Positions 56,144 to 64,000 of a stretch of 64,000 bases of DNA are shown in pieces (position 1 is the first letter of the stretch; the number at the start of each line of letters is the position of its first letter). A program made the position numbers and the translations under genes. The notes beneath the pieces are model-generated. The model was not told the DNA's origin. It worked only from the letters and a program-made list of their open reading frames with translations, and searched no databases. The DNA is from Agapanthus africanus (taxonomy: Eukaryota; Streptophyta; Magnoliopsida; Asparagales; Amaryllidaceae): positions 593,968,410-594,032,409 of the forward strand of contig CM057344.1 in assembly GCA_030015575.1 (NCBI GenBank), given 5' to 3'.

Positions 56144-56800
56144 TCAAATCCAGAACCGACCGTCCACGTCGCAAAAAGGGCAGCACCGACCGTCCACGTT
56201 GCTAAAATGGCAGCATCGACCGTCCAAGTCGCAAAAAGGGCAGCACCGACCGTCCACGTCGTTAAAATGGCAGCACCGACCGTCCACGTCGCTAAAATGG
56301 CAGAACCGACCGTCCACGTCGCTAAAATGGCAGCACCGACCGTCCAAGTCGCAAAAAGGGCAGCACCGACCGTCCAAGTCGCAAAAAGGGCAGCACCGAC
56401 CGTCCACGCCGCTAAAATGGCAGCACCGACCGTCCGCGTCGCTAAAATGGCAGCATCGACCGTCCAAGTCGCAAAAAGGGCAGCACCGACCGTCCACGTC
56501 GTTAAAATGGCAGCACCGACCGTCCACGTCACTAAAATGGCAGAACCGACCGTCCACGTCGCTAAAATGGCAGCACCGACCGTCCAAGTCGCAAAAAGGG
56601 CAGCACCGACCGTCCAAGTCGCAAAAAGGGCAGAACCGACCGTCCAAGTCGCAAAAAGGGCAGTATCGACCGTCCAAGTCGCAGAAAGGGCAGAACCGAC
56701 CGTCCAAGTCGCCAAAAAGGCAGCATCGACCGTCCACGTCGCTAAAAAGGGAAGAATCGACCGTCCATGTCGTAAAAAGGGCAGTGCCAGCTTCCCAAAA
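56144..56800. repeat. 30-bp minisatellite in the Tat-2 3' region
   Basis: About 22 units of 30 bp; CGACCGTCCACGTCG is a short inverted repeat in many units. Two unit types alternate (GCTAAAATGGCAG and GCAAAAAGGGCAG). A 240-bp (8-unit) block is repeated (56221-56340 equals 56461-56580 except for a few bases). The unit length is divisible by three, so long repetitive open frames of 229-360 codons appear on both strands. These are not genes. Confidence 0.92.
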
Positions 56801-56886
56801 GGTGGGAACCGAATCAAGTCGCCTCCACGTGAAAGAAGATCCATCAATTTTATGCACACGACCCACATATGTGGTGTGCATTTATT

Positions 56887-56900
56887 GATGGGGGGCAATT
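56887..56900 (+). other. Polypurine tract of Tat-2
   Basis: GATGGGGGGCAATT just before the 3' LTR. Confidence 0.85.
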
Positions 56901-58433
56901 TGTTGGGGTAAAAATTTACACCCCGGTTGACCAAGTCAAAATCAAAGTCAACTCCAAGCCAAGTGGGCCCAAGCCCAGATCCAGTGGGCCCATGCCCGGG
57001 TTGAGCCCGAACATGAAGCGGCCGGCCTCCCCCATGCCAAGATAAAAATTTTGTAATAAATAATTTTGTTGTATTTCTTTTATTTTGTTTTATGAATAAA
57101 TGTAAGAAAAATAGGCATAAAGCCAAATTTTTGTAAAGCCCATGGCTTACGTGCAAAAAGAAATGGCACATGAGCCATGGGATAGGCAAAATGCCATTTT
57201 GTGAAACCCAAGGGGCTATGTGTAAAGTGTATGGCCTATAAAAGCAAAGATAATGAAATATCTCAATAACTTTTTTCTCTCTCCAAAAAATTTTTTAGAT
57301 CTGAGATCTTTTTCCTTCCTCGAAGTTCTAAAACCTTCTTCTTTCTTTTGAATTAAATCAAGAGTTTTACTCTTCATTTTATAAAACTAAATAGTTTTTC
57401 ACCACAAAACCCATAAAGGGGAACTCAGATCTTCCATTAGATCTCAAAAAGAAGAGATTTTTAATATCTCACATCTCTTGATCTTCAAGATCCTGCCAAC
57501 AGAGGAGGAAGAAGGAGACCCATCTCCAGAAACCCCACTTTGGGGAAGAACTAGGGCTCAAAGGGAGAAGCCCTTCATCAGCTTCAAAACAGCTTAGGAG
57601 TTTTCACTCCACCCTAATTTCTCTTTCGAGAATTTCTGGGACTAAAAGCCTCTTTTTCTCGCCGGTGCCCAAGCGCCCAGCGCTCAAGCGCCAAGCGCCC
57701 ACGTGCCGACACGTGGCGCGCTAGCGCTCGAGCGCCTGGCGCTCAAGCACAAAGCGCTCACGTGCCGACACGTGGCGTGCTAGCGCTCCAGCGCCCTGCG
57801 CTCAAGCGCAAAGCGTCCACATGCCGACACGTGGCGCGCCTGCGCTCAAGCGCAAAGCGCCTACGTGCCGATACGTGGCACGCCTGCGCTCAAGCGCCCT
57901 GCGCTCAAGCGCAAAGCGCCCACGTGCCGACACGTGGCGCGCTAGCGCCTAAGCGCACAGCGCTCAAGGCGCTGACCCCACGCGTTCTTTGGGCGCTTTT
58001 TCCCTTTTTATATATGTATACATGTATATATATGTACAGATACACACACACTCCACAACACTGTCCCCCTCAAAAAAAAATTGGGCCGGGGCGCTGCCCC
58101 GCACCCCGCAAGGGGGCTGCTAGCCTCCTTGACCCCCAACCCACTATCCGGGTAGCGGGACCCCCGTAAAAACTCTGCGTGGCTCCCGATATATCCAAAC
58201 CCCCTCCAAAACAACACACACGTACACTGCACATTGAGTTCGCATGACCAGTTTAACCCGTTAATCGGAGGTTCTCTCGCCCCAAAGGCGAGGGGTAATT
58301 AACGGCAACTGCCGGAGATTCGGATCCCCACAATCAATAAACCCCCGCCTACCCTAGGCATGGGGAATCTGTAGTACGCCTGACAAGCGCGCGCGTATTC
58401 CCATCTCAATGGGGTGACTAAAAACACCCTACA
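56901..58433 (+). repeat. 3' LTR of Tat-2
   Basis: Pairs with 44835-46400. Ends CCCTACA at 58433, directly followed by the CTAAT duplication at 58434-58438. It carries its own copy of the G-box and palindrome array (57660-57975). Confidence 0.93.
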
Positions 58434-58438
58434 CTAAT
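58434..58438. other. Target-site duplication, right of Tat-2
   Basis: CTAAT, identical to 44830-44834. Confidence 0.93.
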
Positions 58439-59055
58439 ATGGTAACTAGTTGTTAGGATCCCAACCTGAAAATCCCAAGCCTTAGATCTTCAGACGTGCG
58501 GCGGAACCGCGGCCATTTGGTGGGTTTGGCCGTGGATCCGCGGTAAATTAGGAGGGTATTGATTTTATATTTCTGTTGGCCTCTTCTAGTGACATATGTA
58601 GACTGTTTTGATATCTGGAATCTTGAAATCATCTCGTAGTCTCTGCCAGAATATCTTTCTTCAATTTACTTGAATATTTCGGCAGATTTGATCTCGCCAA
58701 CTCGAATTTCCTTGATTTCAGTCCTGATATAATTTCTACACAATAATTCAATAAATAATGTTAGTAGAATTTGTTTTTATTGAGATATTATCTTAACCAT
58801 TTGACATGATATTATAATTTTAGAAAAGTGGTTAAAGATATTTGATAAGGTAAGCATATTTAAATGGACTAAATATTATATAGATATTATATGCTTACAT
58901 TATCCTTCATAATATTAATTATAATATATAAACACATGAAAATAATATTTTACAGATAAACCCTCATATGCGTTATATTTATAATAAACACCTTTTATTA
59001 TATAGAAATAGTAAGGAAAATGTTATATCAAATGCACAATATTTTCGACTGAACA
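58439..59055 (-). repeat. Athila-type 3' LTR, inner part
   Basis: Continuation of 43914-44834. On the minus strand the LTR begins TGTTCAGTCGAAAAT at 59055, right after a purine tract. AT-rich, no gene. Confidence 0.7.
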
Positions 59056-59072
59056 AATACCCCCAAACTTAA
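59056..59072 (-). other. Polypurine tract of the Athila element
   Basis: Minus strand AAGTTTGGGGGTATT, the characteristic Athila form. Confidence 0.85.
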
Positions 59073-60571
59073 CTTTGATCGTCCCGAGTAAACTAGTTAT
59101 TCATGAGAAGGAGAAAAAGAAAAAGAAAAACCTAAATAGCATACTTTCGTAGGCAAGACGATTGCACTGAGCACGTGCAACAAGCCGTTAAACCTCTAGG
59201 TGTCCCTAGTAGGAGGAGTGTTGTCTCCTGAGGGTTTTCAGTGGATTATATCTACAAAATCCTATAATAAAAGAAAGTTGGTGAAAGTTACATATAAAGA
59301 TAAGAACTATAAAAGAAACTTGAAAATAAGAGTTTCCAACTATACCAGCTTTTCAGTTGCTATGAGCCCTATCTTAATAGTCATGAAAAAATGTTAGAAA
59401 TCATATCATCCCTCAATAAAACATCGCCTTTAGTCTTCCTCCCTATCTTTCTTCCAAACATTGATTATATACCCCTACGTGTGTGTAAAAGGCATCCCTA
59501 CACTTAGAGAATTCAATTTAAGCTATCATACTCTTGTCCATCTTCCAAAGTACTTTATAGTTGGTGAATATTTTCGATAAAATTTCTCACACATTCTTCA
59601 TGCGACCGTTAATACTTCTTGAGATACTAACCGACCGATTACAAAATGTGCTCGCGCATTTAGGCGTAATTCCTCATTTCGCAACACCCAAGACTTAGCA
59701 GTGGTTCCCAAACCAGTTGGTCTAAGCCATTAGGTGATAAAGCACTCTCGCTATATTTTTTTATGCTGCCTTGGTAATTACAAAACCAGTGTTCATTTTT
59801 TTCTTCACCATTCATATTTTTTTTTCATACTAAGGCTTTTAGACAAGAGCATTTCAAGGTATCCTCTACTATCCCAAGTTTCAAGATGTGTGTAAGTGCG
59901 TATAGTAGGGTATCAACGTTCAAATGTTTGGCGTCAAGAATAAGAACTATTTTTCAGACTTAATTTTATCCTCAGATTAGTAATTTCCTTCATCTTACTA
60001 ACCCTTGGGACAATGGCTCATAACTACTTATTACTAGTTTCATTTAAGAAAATATCTAATTTTCTTGCTTTTCTTAAACTTTTTCTATCTTTCATATGTA
60101 ATTTTTCACTTTCTACTTTTTTATTATATAAAAAAAATTGTATAGTGCCAAGTGCCAAAAGATAGTTTAGTGAAAACAAACCTTCCCCCCAAACCTGTTT
60201 TCAGCAGTGTCCTCACTGATATCTTTTTTTGAATGCATCGACATGTAGACTTAGGGAGAGAAATCAAGAGGGGTAAAATAATAGTCAAATGAAAACTACC
60301 CCCAAACTTTTACTTTGGCACGCACAGATATTCATAGAAGTCCTTTATTTCTCACCTCTATTCTTAAAATGAGACAATGTTACCGAAACATGGAGGTGAG
60401 GTGGAGGAAATTTAGCTATGATAAAGTGGCTCCTTTAAAAACAGGATCTCCTCCGCTGGGTCAGCACAAAATACGGTTTAATCTATACCCATTTACTTTA
60501 AAAATTGAACCGATTTTTATATTTTCAACTTCTACTGTCCCGTGCGGGTATACATACCGCACCATAAAAGG
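59073..60571 (-). other. Noncoding 3' region of the Athila element
   Basis: About 1.5 kb with no credible gene. Some Athila members carry an env-like frame here; none is seen. Two further purine-tract-like strings (minus AGGTTTGGGGGGAAGG near 60182-60198 and AAAAGTTTGGGGGTAG near 60297-60311) lie before integrase, as known internal tracts do in Athila. Confidence 0.7.
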
Positions 60572-62257
60572 TCATTTCCAACGAGATTTAAGCTTACCCG
60601 GATGAAGATGGAGACGGGGATCGTAAAGAAGGACTTGTTGTCCCGGTGTGAAAGTTTTTCTAAAAAGGTTTTTATCGTGGAACACTTTAGTCCGGTTCTT
60701 TACTATCACCGCATTATCGTAAGCTTCATCGCGGAGTTCGCTTAGCTCATTCAATTGCAGCTTCCGATAGCTGCTAGCTTGATCAAGATCAAAGTTAATC
60801 TCTTTAATAGCCCACATAGCTTTATGTTCGATCTCGACAGGAAGGTGACAAATCTTCCCAAACACAAGTTGGTAAGGAGACATACCAAGATCGGTCTTAT
60901 AAGCGGTACGAAATGCCCAAAGAGTATCCGTCAATTTGGTTGACCAATTTTTTCGGTTTTTAGAAACCGTCTTCTCCAAAATTTGTTTGATTTGCCTATT
61001 TGAGATCTCAGCTTGCCCGCTTGTTTGGGGATGATAGGGCGTAGAAAGTTTATAGTTGATTGCATATTTCCACATCAAAGCCTCGAAAGACCGATTACAG
61101 AAATGTGTCCCGTTGTCGCTAATTATAGCGCGAGGGTGTCCAAATCGCGAGAAGATATTTTCTTTAAGAAACTTAATAACAGCCTTGTTGTTATTAGTGC
61201 GACACGGTACTGCTTCCATCCATTTTGAGACGTAATCAACCGCTAACAGGATATATAAATTCCCAAAAGAATTGGGAAAAGGGCCCATAAAATCAATACC
61301 CCAAACGTAAAATATCTCCACAACCAAGATAGGTTGGAGCGGCATCTCATTTCTACGTGAAATCCGACCCATGTGTTGACACCGCGGGCAAGTTTTGCAA
61401 TGATCATAAGCATCTTTAAATAGTGTTGGCCAATAAAAGCCACATTGCAAAACTTTCTCCACCGTTTTTCGAGAACCAAAGTGACCGCCGCATGCCTGAT
61501 CATGACATAATGACAACACACTCTTGAATTCATCATTAGGGAAACATCTGCGAATGATTTGATCGGAACAATACTTAAACAAATAAGGTTCATCCCAGTA
61601 AAAGTGTTTTACTTGGGATAGAAATCGAAGTTTGTCTTGTTTCGACCAATTGCTAGGAATAAGTGCCGTCGCTAGATAATTCACAATATCCACGAACCAA
61701 GGTTCGCAGGATACGGTCAAGAGTTGTTCGTCAGGAAATGAGGCATTTATCGGCACGGTCAACGTTGGTGAAGAAGAGATGCATGAAAGATGGTCAGCTA
61801 CTACGTTTTCACATCTACTCTTGTCTCGGATGACAAGATCAAATTCTTGTAACAACAGGATCCAACGTATTAGCCTGGCCTTAGTATCCTTCTTCGATAA
61901 AAGGTGTCGTAGGGTGGAGTGATCAGTGTAAACCACTATCGGCAAGCCAATCAAGTAAGGCCTGCATTTTTCTAATGCTAATGCAAACACAACTGCCAAG
62001 AGTTCTTTCTCAGTAGTTGTGCAATTAATTTGTGCATCGTTCAAGGTCCTACTTGCATAATAAATTATATGTGGCATCTTATCAATGTGTTGTCCTAAGA
62101 CTGCGCCAATAGCAAAATCTGATGCATCACACATAAGCTCGAACGGGTGATTCCAATCCGGAGATGATAGAACGGGGGTTGTAGTGAGAGATCTTTTAAG
62201 CGATTCAAAAACAGCCTCACAATCCGAATCGAAGTGAAATGTAGTGTTCTTGGCCAA
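60572..62257 (-). CDS. Athila RNase H and integrase
   Basis: A 561-codon open block. RNase H: '[17 protein letters not shown]' near 62110, '[14 protein letters not shown]' near 61990, '[16 protein letters not shown]' near 61900 and 'ENVVADHLS' near 61790. Integrase: '[17 protein letters not shown]' and '[14 protein letters not shown]' (HHCC, 61360-61510), '[12 protein letters not shown]' near 61285, '[11 protein letters not shown]' near 61110 and '[15 protein letters not shown]' near 61010. Ends in the C-terminal domain near 60600. Fossil, but long and well kept. Confidence 0.92.
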   Translation of the reverse strand: MAKNTTFHFDSDCEAVFESLKRSLTTTPVLSSPDWNHPFELMCDASDFAIGAVLGQHIDKMPHIIYYASRTLNDAQINCTTTEKELLAVVFALALEKCRPYLIGLPIVVYTDHSTLRHLLSKKDTKARLIRWILLLQEFDLVIRDKSRCENVVADHLSCISSSPTLTVPINASFPDEQLLTVSCEPWFVDIVNYLATALIPSNWSKQDKLRFLSQVKHFYWDEPYLFKYCSDQIIRRCFPNDEFKSVLSLCHDQACGGHFGSRKTVEKVLQCGFYWPTLFKDAYDHCKTCPRCQHMGRISRRNEMPLQPILVVEIFYVWGIDFMGPFPNSFGNLYILLAVDYVSKWMEAVPCRTNNNKAVIKFLKENIFSRFGHPRAIISDNGTHFCNRSFEALMWKYAINYKLSTPYHPQTSGQAEISNRQIKQILEKTVSKNRKNWSTKLTDTLWAFRTAYKTDLGMSPYQLVFGKICHLPVEIEHKAMWAIKEINFDLDQASSYRKLQLNELSELRDEAYDNAVIVKNRTKVFHDKNLFRKTFTPGQQVLLYDPRLHLHPGKLKSRWK

Positions 62258-62470
62258 GAGAAGAGTTAAGGGTCTAGCAATTTTGCTAAAGTCCTTAATG
62301 AATCTCCTATAAAATCCTGCATGACCAAGGAAAGATCGTATATCTTTGACGCATTTGGGAGGAGGAAGGTTATGGATGACATCAATTTTAGCTCTATCAA
62401 CCTCAATGCCTTTTCATGAAATGATATGCCCAAGGACAATACCTTCTTGGACCATGAAATGACATTTTTC

Positions 62471-63823
62471 TCAATTCAAAGTTAAGTTCTTATCCTTACA
62501 GCGGGTAAGAACCGCATCAAGATGACGAAGGCAATCCTCAAAGGAGTCCCCAAATATGGAGAAATCGTCCATAAATATCTCCAGAAAATTCTCAACCATG
62601 TCTGAGAATATCAACATCATACACCGCTGAAATGTAGCGGGAGCGTTGCATAACCCAAAGGGCATGCGTCTATAAGCAAAAGTACCGAAAGGACAAGTAA
62701 ATGTTGTTTTATCTTGATCCTTTTCGGCGATGGGGACCTGGTTATAGCCAGAGTATCCGTCCAAGAAACAATAGTATTCATGTCCAGCTAATCGTTCTAA
62801 TATCTGGTCAATGAAAGGTAGAGGGAAGTGATATTTTCTCGTTGCGGCATTGAGTTTTCTGTAATCAATACATACGCGCCATCCAGTTTGGGTGCGTGTT
62901 TGGATCAACTCATTAGCCTCATTAGTGATGACCGTGATGCCAGACTTTTTAGGGACTATATGAATAGGACTTACCCATTGGCTATCAGATACTGGGTAAA
63001 TTATACCACTATCAAGGCACTTGACGATTTCTTTCTTTACCGCCTCCTTCATAACGGGATTTAACCGTTTTTGTGGGTCTCGGGTTGGCTTGGCTTCATC
63101 CATCAGATGTATATAATGTTCAACAATTAAGAGACTAATCCCTTTGATGTCAGCCATTGTCCAACCAAATGCTTGCCGATTTGATCTCAATACCGCCAAA
63201 AGTGCGTTCTCTTGCTCTAAAGCTAGAGAAGCGGATATGATCACGGGCAAAGACTCATTCTCACTAAAATATGCATATTTAAGATGAGAAGGTAGCGGTT
63301 TGAGATCTAGTATTGGCTGAGAAACGATAGAAGGTGGGGTAAGGGAATGATATTCGGACTCCCTCCGAGGTTCATAACTTGCGTAGGATATTGACTCGGA
63401 AAGTGCTAATGACTTTTGCGACGGGTCAACGGATTCAAACTCGGGGATGGACTCATCGAAGATACCCTCACTATAATAATTTTTCAGGTCAAACAATGTC
63501 GCACTAGTGTTGTCGAGATCATCATAGCCAAGTACTTCCGCTTCACAGCTGTCGGAAGCTATCTCGTTGATGGAACAGACATCGATTAAATGAGCAGAAG
63601 GTTCAGATGGTTGACTTCCTAGCTTGTAAATATTAAGCTCAATTGTCATCTTCCCGAAGGATAAGTTCATAGAACCGTTATGACAATTAATGACAGCGTT
63701 GAAAGTTGCTAGGAAAGGTCGACCGAGTATCACCGGGATTTGGTTGCGTGGGTTTGCCACAGGCTGTGTATCTAAAACAATAAAGTCCACAAGGAATATG
63801 AATTCCCCTACTTTGATTAACAC
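62471..63823 (-). CDS. Athila protease end and reverse transcriptase
   Basis: A 450-codon open block. First 'IPVILGRPFLATFNAVI' near 63690-63740 (end of protease), then an acidic linker, RT 'GWRVCIDYRKLNAATRKYHF' near 62840-62890, 'YYCFLDGYSGYNQVPIAEKD' near 62730-62780, 'PFGLCNAPATFQRCM' near 62630 and 'LEIFMDDFSIFGDSF' near 62550 (FMDD in place of YMDD/YVDD). Fossil. Confidence 0.92.
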   Translation of the reverse strand: MLIKVGEFIFLVDFIVLDTQPVANPRNQIPVILGRPFLATFNAVINCHNGSMNLSFGKMTIELNIYKLGSQPSEPSAHLIDVCSINEIASDSCEAEVLGYDDLDNTSATLFDLKNYYSEGIFDESIPEFESVDPSQKSLALSESISYASYEPRRESEYHSLTPPSIVSQPILDLKPLPSHLKYAYFSENESLPVIISASLALEQENALLAVLRSNRQAFGWTMADIKGISLLIVEHYIHLMDEAKPTRDPQKRLNPVMKEAVKKEIVKCLDSGIIYPVSDSQWVSPIHIVPKKSGITVITNEANELIQTRTQTGWRVCIDYRKLNAATRKYHFPLPFIDQILERLAGHEYYCFLDGYSGYNQVPIAEKDQDKTTFTCPFGTFAYRRMPFGLCNAPATFQRCMMLIFSDMVENFLEIFMDDFSIFGDSFEDCLRHLDAVLTRCKDKNLTLN

Positions 63824-64000
63824 ATCCTCAAGTTCACCATTAGGTTAGGCGATAGATCGGTCTGCCATCTGGAGAGTGCAGTGGGCAGGTTTCAACTCTC
63901 CTATACCTAGCTGCTCATAGACGGAATATGGAAGCAAGTTAACACTAGCGCCGAAGTCAAGTAGAGCATGATTGATGCTTTTCCCCCAATAGTTATAGAT
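63824..64000 (-). pseudogene. Athila protease active-site region (cut by the window edge)
   Basis: On the minus strand 'HALLDFGASVNLLPYSVYEQ' lies near 63920-63980. This is the retropepsin signature in its Athila form with D-F-G in place of the usual D-L/T-G. Continues beyond the window. Confidence 0.75.

Larger units (their letters stand above)
54541..56900 (+). other. Long noncoding 3' region of Tat-2
   Basis: No gene. In order: GTATACAATCCA (54611-54622), hairpin array (54830-55010), three ~54-nt modules (55067-55288), a second GTATACAATCCA-like element (55350-55362), hairpin array (55450-55630), module (55698-55753), a three-copy ~32-bp repeat (55795-55875), two more modules (55893-56032), the 30-bp minisatellite (56144-56800) and a purine tract. 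Confidence 0.8.
44835..58433 (+). mobile_element. Tat-lineage Ty3/gypsy element Tat-2 (element G) inside the Athila LTR
   Basis: Complete outline on the plus strand: LTRs 44835-46400 and 56901-58433, perfect CTAAT duplications, primer site, ORF1, gag, protease, RT, RNase H, archaeal-type RNase H, integrase, repeat-rich 3' region and purine tract. Proteins align in order with Tat-1 but the LTRs are a different family. LTRs differ by about 2% over the first 300 bp, so it is probably under or about one million years old at common rates. Broken, about nine breaks. Confidence 0.93.
59056..64000 (-). mobile_element. Athila-lineage Ty3/gypsy element, internal part (element F), runs off the right edge
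   Basis: Minus-strand element. From the right edge leftwards: end of protease, RT, RNase H, integrase, then about 1.5 kb of noncoding 3' region. Wording of RT, RNase H and integrase is Athila-like. Gag and the 5' LTR lie beyond the window. Broken, with a few breaks in the visible part. Confidence 0.88.

Noticed and set aside
56144-56800. CRISPR-like regular array
   Set aside because: Units are contiguous with no unique spacers, and the setting is a plant retroelement 3' region.
56107-57189. Open frames of 229-360 codons on both strands with a repeated peptide
   Set aside because: By-product of a 30-bp repeat whose length is divisible by three and which lacks stops; not a gene.
59200-59397. 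65-residue open frame in the Athila 3' region as a possible env-like piece
   Set aside because: Short and without membrane or glycoprotein character; antisense to the element.

Overview
The window is repeat-dense nuclear DNA of a flowering plant. The evidence is the full set of angiosperm LTR-retrotransposon lineages (Ty3/gypsy Tekay, Tat and Athila; Ty1/copia Angela) stacked inside one another. I see no ordinary host gene, rRNA or tRNA gene, CRISPR array or bacterial-style operon. The species cannot be named from the sequence. All retroelements are treated as fossils: each has long recognisable coding blocks and each looks broken.

Layout, left to right. (A) 1-2690: part of a long Tat-type LTR in plus orientation, full of short palindromes. 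(B) 2698-13241: a minus-strand Tekay-like chromodomain gypsy element with ~2.9 kb LTRs, the left one truncated. (C) 13242-43119: a large minus-strand Tat-lineage element (Tat-1) with an extra ORF1 before gag, a dual RNase H, a long repeat-rich 3' region and an antisense plant-mobile-domain gene at 13713-18273. (D) 26606-36440: a plus-strand Angela-type copia element inserted in Tat-1 between perfect GTAAT target duplications. (E) 43120-43913: two pieces of an Angela-like LTR in opposite orientations. (F) 43914-44834 plus 58439-64000: a minus-strand Athila-lineage element running off the right edge. (G) 44835-58433: a second Tat element (Tat-2), plus strand, inserted in the Athila 3' LTR between perfect CTAAT duplications.

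Order of events by nesting: Athila landed in the Angela-like LTR fragment, then Tat-2 landed in the Athila LTR; separately, Angela landed in Tat-1. By eye, LTR pairs differ by about 2% (Tat-2), 3-4% (Tekay) and 4-5% (Angela) in the parts compared. Under usual plant rates this suggests insertions from under one to a few million years old.

The most unusual signal is not coding. The LTRs and 3' regions of the Tat-type elements are built from many short inverted repeats whose arms change together while the core or loop stays constant. Examples are the TTTAA-cored palindromes at 1078-2245, paired G-boxes in three different LTRs, and 3'-region hairpins with CTCAC-type loops and compensatory stem changes shared by Tat-1 and Tat-2. 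Both Tat 3' regions also hold a 30-31 bp minisatellite with higher-order structure, a shared ~54-nt module with AATGATGA and CTGA boxes between short complementary ends, and a shared GTATACAATCCA element. The Tat-1 gag-pol region carries three copies of a CHHC zinc module where Tat-2 shows one, and its ORF1 carries five copies of an SVF[DA]RL motif.
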